From positions 5,642,001-5,706,000 of the forward strand of contig JAGUCH010000003.1 of the NCBI GenBank assembly GCA_019096065.1: DNA of 64,000 nt. Direction: 5' to 3'. The notes under the pieces are model-generated. The model made no database searches. It was given only the letters and a program-made list of their open reading frames with translations, and was not told where the DNA came from. Source of the stretch: Paracyclopina nana. Taxonomy: Eukaryota > Arthropoda > Copepoda > Cyclopoida > Cyclopettidae. Both the position numbers and the translations under genes were made by a program. Below, piece by piece: positions 59,173 to 64,000 of the stretch. How positions within the stretch are numbered: the first letter of the stretch is position 1; each line of letters opens with the position of its first letter.

Positions 59173-59970
59173 CCGTTTGCCCTTGAGGATGTTTGCCCCC
59201 AAGATTTTTGTCCTTAGAGCCAGTCACCTCCGAGACATTTGCCCTTTGGATTTTTGCCCCTATACAAGTTCGCCCCAGGGATTTTTGCCCCTGAAGACAC
59301 TTGCCCCTTTGATGTTTGCCCCTAGATATATTTACCTCTTGGACTTATGCCCCCTGGATTTTTGCGCCTAAGGATGTTTGCCCCTGGTACTTTTGCCCCT
59401 AGTACTAGTAAAATTTTGTCATTGGGAATTTTTCCGTGGATTATTTTGCTCTTGGGTAGGTTTGCCACTGCACTGTTGGCTCGAGTTGATAATTTGTCCA
59501 ATTTGAAATTAACTTTCAGCACCAATGGAATATAAAAACTGCATAAAATAAGTCATTTTAGGGATAAGATTATATTGCTATATCCAATGAGCTTATTCAA
59601 ATTATTAAATAAATAAGCAGAAAAAATTTGACTGCTTTGGAAAGGATCAGGTTAGGTTAGGTTTGGAGTCCAGTTAACGAAGGTTTTTTCTTGTGAAATT
59701 ATTATTACAAAATATGTCATCAGGAAAAAATCAATTGAAAATATCGTTGGCAACCGTCTCGGAGGCAAAAGTCCAGGGGGCAAAAGTCCAAGGGGCAAAT
59801 ATATACAGGGGCAAACATCTAAGGAGCAAACGTCTATCGGGGCAAAAATCCCAGGGGCAAACATGTCTAGGGGCAAATGTGTCTAAGTGAAAATGTCTTT
59901 GGGGGCAAAAGTCTAAGGGGCAAACATCCTAGGGGTAAATGACTAGGGGCAAACGGCCAGGGGCAAAGTG
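59173..59970. mobile_element. Foldback (FB)-like element with tandem-unit inverted arms
   Basis: The left arm (59173-59412) is a tandem array of 15-25-bp units built on TTTGCCCCTNGGAT. The right arm (about 59757-59970) is the same unit reversed (GGGGCAAANNTC). A spacer of about 340 bp lies between, with no coding sequence. The arms vary in unit order but pair over much of their length, ending at GCCGTTTGCCC on the left and GGGCAAACGGC on the right. Inverted arms made of short tandem units are the defining layout of foldback transposons. Confidence 0.78.
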
Positions 59971-61144
59971 CACGCAGCCCAATTTAAGCTATGTGACTTT
60001 CTGGTTAGTATGGTAACTCATGATGAAAAACAAACTTATGATTTGGTCCATCTGACTTGTGCTGTTTTGTGCTGTGCTGTGATGTGACAAATTTCGGTAA
60101 CTTCGAAAATTTAGCAGTGATTGTCGAGTCGAGTTTTGTTAGCTTAGTGTCAAAAAAGCACTACATGGATAGCCCCTTGACTTCTTATGGTTAATCGGTT
60201 GCGGAGAAAAAGAAATCCGCTTTGAAATATTAGAGCGGATGGATTCTCTCAATGAAAACTAACTTTAAATATGTATTGCGAAAAACCTTTGAAGATCCTT
60301 GAAGCCACTGAATTTAATACGAAAAGTGTCAACAACGATGAAACTTGAAAGACCTCTGACCTCTGAGTGGGAGCTTGAGAAAAGTGAGAAAAACTGAGAA
60401 TGGAGCCTAAACTTTAAATTTATTTTCAGGGCCGCCTGAACTGTTCTGTATTTCTTTTTGCACGACAAATCTTTTGCCTAATGCTTAACACAACACCTGC
60501 TTCCTCTTGCAATAGTTGTGGAATAAGTAACTATTCCAAGAAATGAAGCAACAATTGGGTCCGTTATTTAAGGGGAAAATATTTTATATTTATTTTGCTT
60601 ACCCTAGTTTGTTTTCATAAAGTGAACATTTTTCATTTTTTAAGGCCAGCTTTTTGTTTACTACGAATGAAATTACAATATCATAGCCTATATTTTTATT
60701 ATTGTCTTTTCGAATCATAAATGATGATTTCATTTTGGCATGTTTTTGGAAGCATGGAATAGTTAAGAAGCCTTCGCCAGCAACATCTATCAAACGTAAA
60801 CTAAGATAGGCTTAATTTTTCGATCCTTCACTTGAGATCTCCATATTGTCTCTGAGGCACTCACAAAATTGGTAAGTTGAAGATTTTTCTAAAGTATAGG
60901 CCTTTTAGCCATCTTTTGCAGATTAACATATGAGAATTAATTCTTATGTTCATTTTTATGCATGTTTTAATCCAGCAACTGCTTTACTTGAAAGAATCGG
61001 TCGCACTCCCTAAGATGCAGCAAAAAATGCAATTTTGACTCAGGCTTTATAATTGTCAAATTGGATGATCTTATTAGCACAGTCTCTGTTAAGCTGTTTT
61101 CGTAGACTGTATCTGCCTAGCTCACTTCATCATTTTCTAGAAAA
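59971..61144. other. Intergenic region upstream of COX6C
   Basis: No coding exon found. The sequence just before COX6C (TTTTCTAG at 61133-61140) looks like a splice acceptor, implying a noncoding first exon somewhere in this interval. Confidence 0.45.
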
Positions 61145-61387
61145 ATGACGATTGCACGCCCCGCCGCAATGAGAGGTGCTCTCATCAGCCAAATCACGAA
61201 GAATATGGTCCTCGCTGGTGTGATCGCCTCAGCAGGAGCAGGCGCTTGGTGGTACTTTGTTTGCAGAGACAGGAAGATTGCTTATGACAACTTCCACAAG
61301 AACCTCGACGTGGACAAGATGTACAACCGGATCAAGTCCAAGGGAGTGTTCACATTCACCAAGGCCATTGAAGATGCCGAGGAATGA
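61145..61387 (+). CDS. COX6C: Cytochrome c oxidase subunit 6C (cyclope-like)
   Basis: Single coding exon of 80 residues. Short basic N-terminus (ARPAAMRGALISQITKN), one membrane span (MVLAGVIASAGAGAWWYFV), then the family's basic/aromatic C-terminal segment RDRKIAYDNFHKNLDVDKMY and a MKAGIF-like KSKGVFTF. Length equals the usual 75-80 aa. It is a nuclear-encoded accessory subunit of respiratory complex IV in the inner mitochondrial membrane. Polyadenylation signal AATAAA at 61431-61436. Confidence 0.93.
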   Translation: MTIARPAAMRGALISQITKNMVLAGVIASAGAGAWWYFVCRDRKIAYDNFHKNLDVDKMYNRIKSKGVFTFTKAIEDAEE

Positions 61388-62879
61388 GTAGCAAAAGCCA
61401 CCCAATTGCGTAGTTTATCATCATTCTGAAAATAAATATAGGAAACTCTAAAGTTGGCGTTTTTATGCTGCAATGCACTTACTAGCGCTTGGACCTTAAA
61501 AACTAGTTTTCGTTGCGGAATATTCAGAACCTTATATTGAAACCTCTCAGATAAACTCTTGAATCAAAAATTGTTCCGGGTTGGCCTCTTCTTGAGCAAT
61601 ATCTTTTAGCAGTATTTTGAAAGGTAAAATTAAAGAAACCATGGACTTTCTTTAGGTATAATTTTCATGGAGAAATGAAGTATGGTTTTTTTATTGGCGT
61701 GATTTTTTAGGGGGTGGTGGTGTCACAATCCTATTCGGAATCACGACCATTTTTCGATTTTGAGAAAAATGCCGAAAAAAGCTAGGCTTATTTTTGAAAT
61801 TTGACTTCTGACAACTTTAGTTATAAGATTATAACACATATTTCATGTAGAACAAGTGAATATGATGTGTCATAAACGTAACGCATGCTCATAAATTATC
61901 TTTTTTAACTAGCTCAAATACCAAATGAAAAATAGCATAGCATAGTATAATAAACGGTGGAACAAAAATGGGCAGATGTCGTTCTTCTACCGTAGCGTAG
62001 GCCGGCCGGCCACCTTTGGGCTGTGTTTGGGAACTGAGTTTTGAGAACGTTCTACTTATCAAAATCTACTACTCTGGTTTTCTTGTTCTCAGTTTTCTAC
62101 TGTTTGCGCAAGAACCAAACTGAGAGTGTTTACTGCTGGTAAGTTAAGTGGTAGCTCAGTTTAGAAGGTATAGTGCGTACGGAGCAGTTATCCAGTATTC
62201 CAGTTGTAGGATTGCTCAAACTTTTCTCGAACATACTTTTTGAACCGTGGTAATTGGTAAGACTTTTAAAACAAACTAATGCCTACCAACTCAAGTTTAT
62301 TAGTGAAATTCAACGTAATTACGGTGGTAAAGAATGGTTACGTTGACAGTCGTATTTTTTCACTCTAAATTAGGGTATGATCATTATAGTCATCATTTCA
62401 TTACATGGCGTATTTATCAGTTTTTAATATCGTTTTGCCTACTTTTTGTGAAAAAAACAAGACTGTGGCATTAGCCATAAATAATTAGATTAACCAGATA
62501 ATGCTGCTGTCACAGAGACCACACATAATTTGTTCACGCCCCTGATCATCTGCAATTTTTATCATCAATACCGTATGAAGGAAGTGGGATGCATTGGGAA
62601 AAATGGGAGTTCAAATCGCAGGACAGTCGAAGCTGTCCACTGTGCCGTGAACTGATATTCGTATTCACGTCGCGAAGATTGCTTCATTATAACTGCCAAC
62701 GTTGAATAAGCTGCAACAATGGTCCGTTACAACCAATAACTTTGCTAATTCGCCAATTTTCCTTTGTTATCAATTCGGCCAAGATGAAGCATGCGTGCAT
62801 AATTAAAAAAAGTCAACACTTTTGTTACAATAACAGTCTATTTCGCTTGCTTTTAATATTAATACTATTATTAGTAGTA
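61388..62879. other. Intergenic region between COX6C and the cuticle protein gene
   Basis: AT-rich. A GGCCGGCCGGCC stretch lies near 62001-62012. No coding exon recognised; the part nearest 62880 is probably 3'UTR of the cuticle protein gene. Confidence 0.45.
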
Positions 62880-64000
62880 TTAGTAAAGTTGGGCATAGTA
62901 TTGGCGTTTGTACTCGTATTGAGGATAATGGTGCTTGGGCCTGTATGGATCATAATGCAAGCTCTTCACCACTGGGTTGCTCGAATATGCTCCATGATGA
63001 GCATATGGAGCCTGACCATGGTAATGATGGCTCGGCTTCACAGGGTGCAACTCGTGCAGTTTCACTGGGACTGGCTTTTGGAAGCCGAGTGGAATCGGAG
63101 CCACTGACTTGGCTTGCTTGTGGTAATGACCATGATGAGGTGGAATGGGTGTTGCCGCGTGATGAGGAATTGGGGTTGGATGATACGGAGCTTGGTGGTG
63201 GTGATGGTGGTTGCCGTAAGGCGCGGGCGTTGGATGAATCGCTGGTTTAGGGTAGCTTACATGGTGAATGGAGTTGATGTCCTCGGGGACAGGTTTAGCC
63301 AATGCTGGATGGTGAACCCCATGCACTGGGTGATGTTCTGGGTGCAGTTGCACCAATTCTGGCTCTGGTGGAAGGGACAAGACTTCGCCGGTTTCCACAT
63401 CGATAACAGGGTGTTGGTTGAAGGGAGGATGGGAGTGAGGCTGATCGTAGCCTGGGTGAATGGGGAGAAGGCTGTGGGATCCGAGGGGATGGGTGTGGGT
63501 AGCAGGGTCGGCTAGAAGCAAGTCAGCTTCAGTGAGGAGTTCTGGTTTGATGCCGGGAATATTGGCTAGAACTGGTGGTAAAGCTTCTTGATGCGCGACC
63601 ACCGGAGCTACCACTGCTTCTGGCACTAGAGTGGCAGAGGTGGGCGGGGCCCTTCTCAACGAGGGGGGAGTGGACTCCACCACAGCCTGCAGTAGAGAAA
63701 ATTGCGTTATGCATCTTTTGATTTTAGCGTTCATTTGTCACCTGGAAGCCGTGAATCGGGTCTGCGGTGTAAGTGACAGTCCTGATGCTTCCATCAGAGT
63801 CAACAAAGCTGTATTTTCCCTTCACTACGTCTCCCTCTCTGGTTTCTGTGTGAGATTTCTGGTCGCCAGTGGTGGGGTCACTCACTCCATAATTGTAGTG
63901 GAAATTGGGATTGCTGGAGTGGTCGCCAACCACAATGGGTACAGCATTGGTCCCCGAGTTTGGAATGACCAACGTTGAAGGCGTGGCAGGGACGCGGTGC
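62880..64000 (-). CDS. RR-2 cuticular protein with His-rich tail (5' end outside the window)
   Basis: Exon 64000-63742 continues beyond the right edge and joins exon 63686-62880 in phase 0 (CAG|GTGACA; CTGCAG). The first exon carries the Rebers-Riddiford chitin-binding domain of the RR-2 type: [14 protein letters not shown], then [16 protein letters not shown] and [15 protein letters not shown] across the junction. RR-2 proteins bind chitin in hard cuticle. The 269-residue second exon is Pro/His/Tyr-rich ([13 protein letters not shown], repeated HP, PIPHH, KHHYPQY), fitting sclerotisation by quinone cross-linking or metal binding. The N-terminus and signal peptide are not visible. Confidence 0.93.

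Noticed and set aside
59177-59876. Ala/Pro/Leu/Phe-rich ORFs on both strands in the TTTGCCCC arrays
   Set aside because: They are translations of the tandem units in the inverted arms, mirrored on the two strands.

Overview
The window comes from an arthropod nuclear genome. The evidence is intron-rich genes with GT-AG introns often only 50-100 nt long, an RR-2 chitin-binding cuticle protein, a claudin-like four-membrane-span protein with a GLW-x2-C motif, and many satellites and small DNA transposons. I cannot name the species; a pancrustacean is a reasonable guess, not a demonstrated one. Exon boundaries below were placed by eye from splice signals and reading-phase continuity, and for the multi-exon genes the exon lengths keep the frame through to the stop.

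Layout. 1-1.3 kb: an unrecognised minus-strand gene running off the left edge. 2.9-4.1 kb: tetraspanin (+). 4.2-6.6 kb: WDR47-like LisH/WD40 protein (-). 10.1-16.7 kb: a 13-exon MOV10/Armitage-family RNA helicase (-). Its N-terminal exons encode a decayed endonuclease/exonuclease/phosphatase (EEP)-like fold and a C2H2 finger, and a SMYD4-like SET/MYND gene (+) lies inside one of its introns. 17.4-18.3 kb: glucosamine-6-phosphate N-acetyltransferase (-), divergent from cardiolipin synthase (+, 18.8-19.8 kb). 20.8-22.9 kb: an acidic coiled-coil adaptor-like gene (-).

23.3-41.1 kb is an almost gene-free satellite block. It starts with a 190-bp satellite split by a 2-kb insertion. Next comes a roughly 14-kb structure in which several unrelated tandem-repeat families appear twice in opposite orientation around a central array, giving a large imperfect mirror. 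It includes a higher-order 166/169-bp satellite, a GTGTTCG minisatellite at both outer edges in opposite orientations, a 620-650-bp direct repeat and a 934-bp duplication that looks identical.

43.8-64 kb returns to genes: a claudin-like protein with alternative first exons (+), SVIP (+), pyroglutamyl-peptidase I (-), an intronless heat-shock HSP70 with heat-shock elements (+), 5-hydroxyisourate hydrolase (+), an unrecognised tail-anchored protein (-), COX6C (+) and a His-rich RR-2 cuticle protein (-, running off the right edge). Between them lie two hAT-type MITEs with 8-bp target duplications and two foldback elements.

The genes are mostly unrelated housekeeping genes and do not form a pathway. 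The observations most worth following up are the EEP-like/zinc-finger/MOV10 helicase composite with its nested antisense SMYD gene, and the mirrored satellite block.
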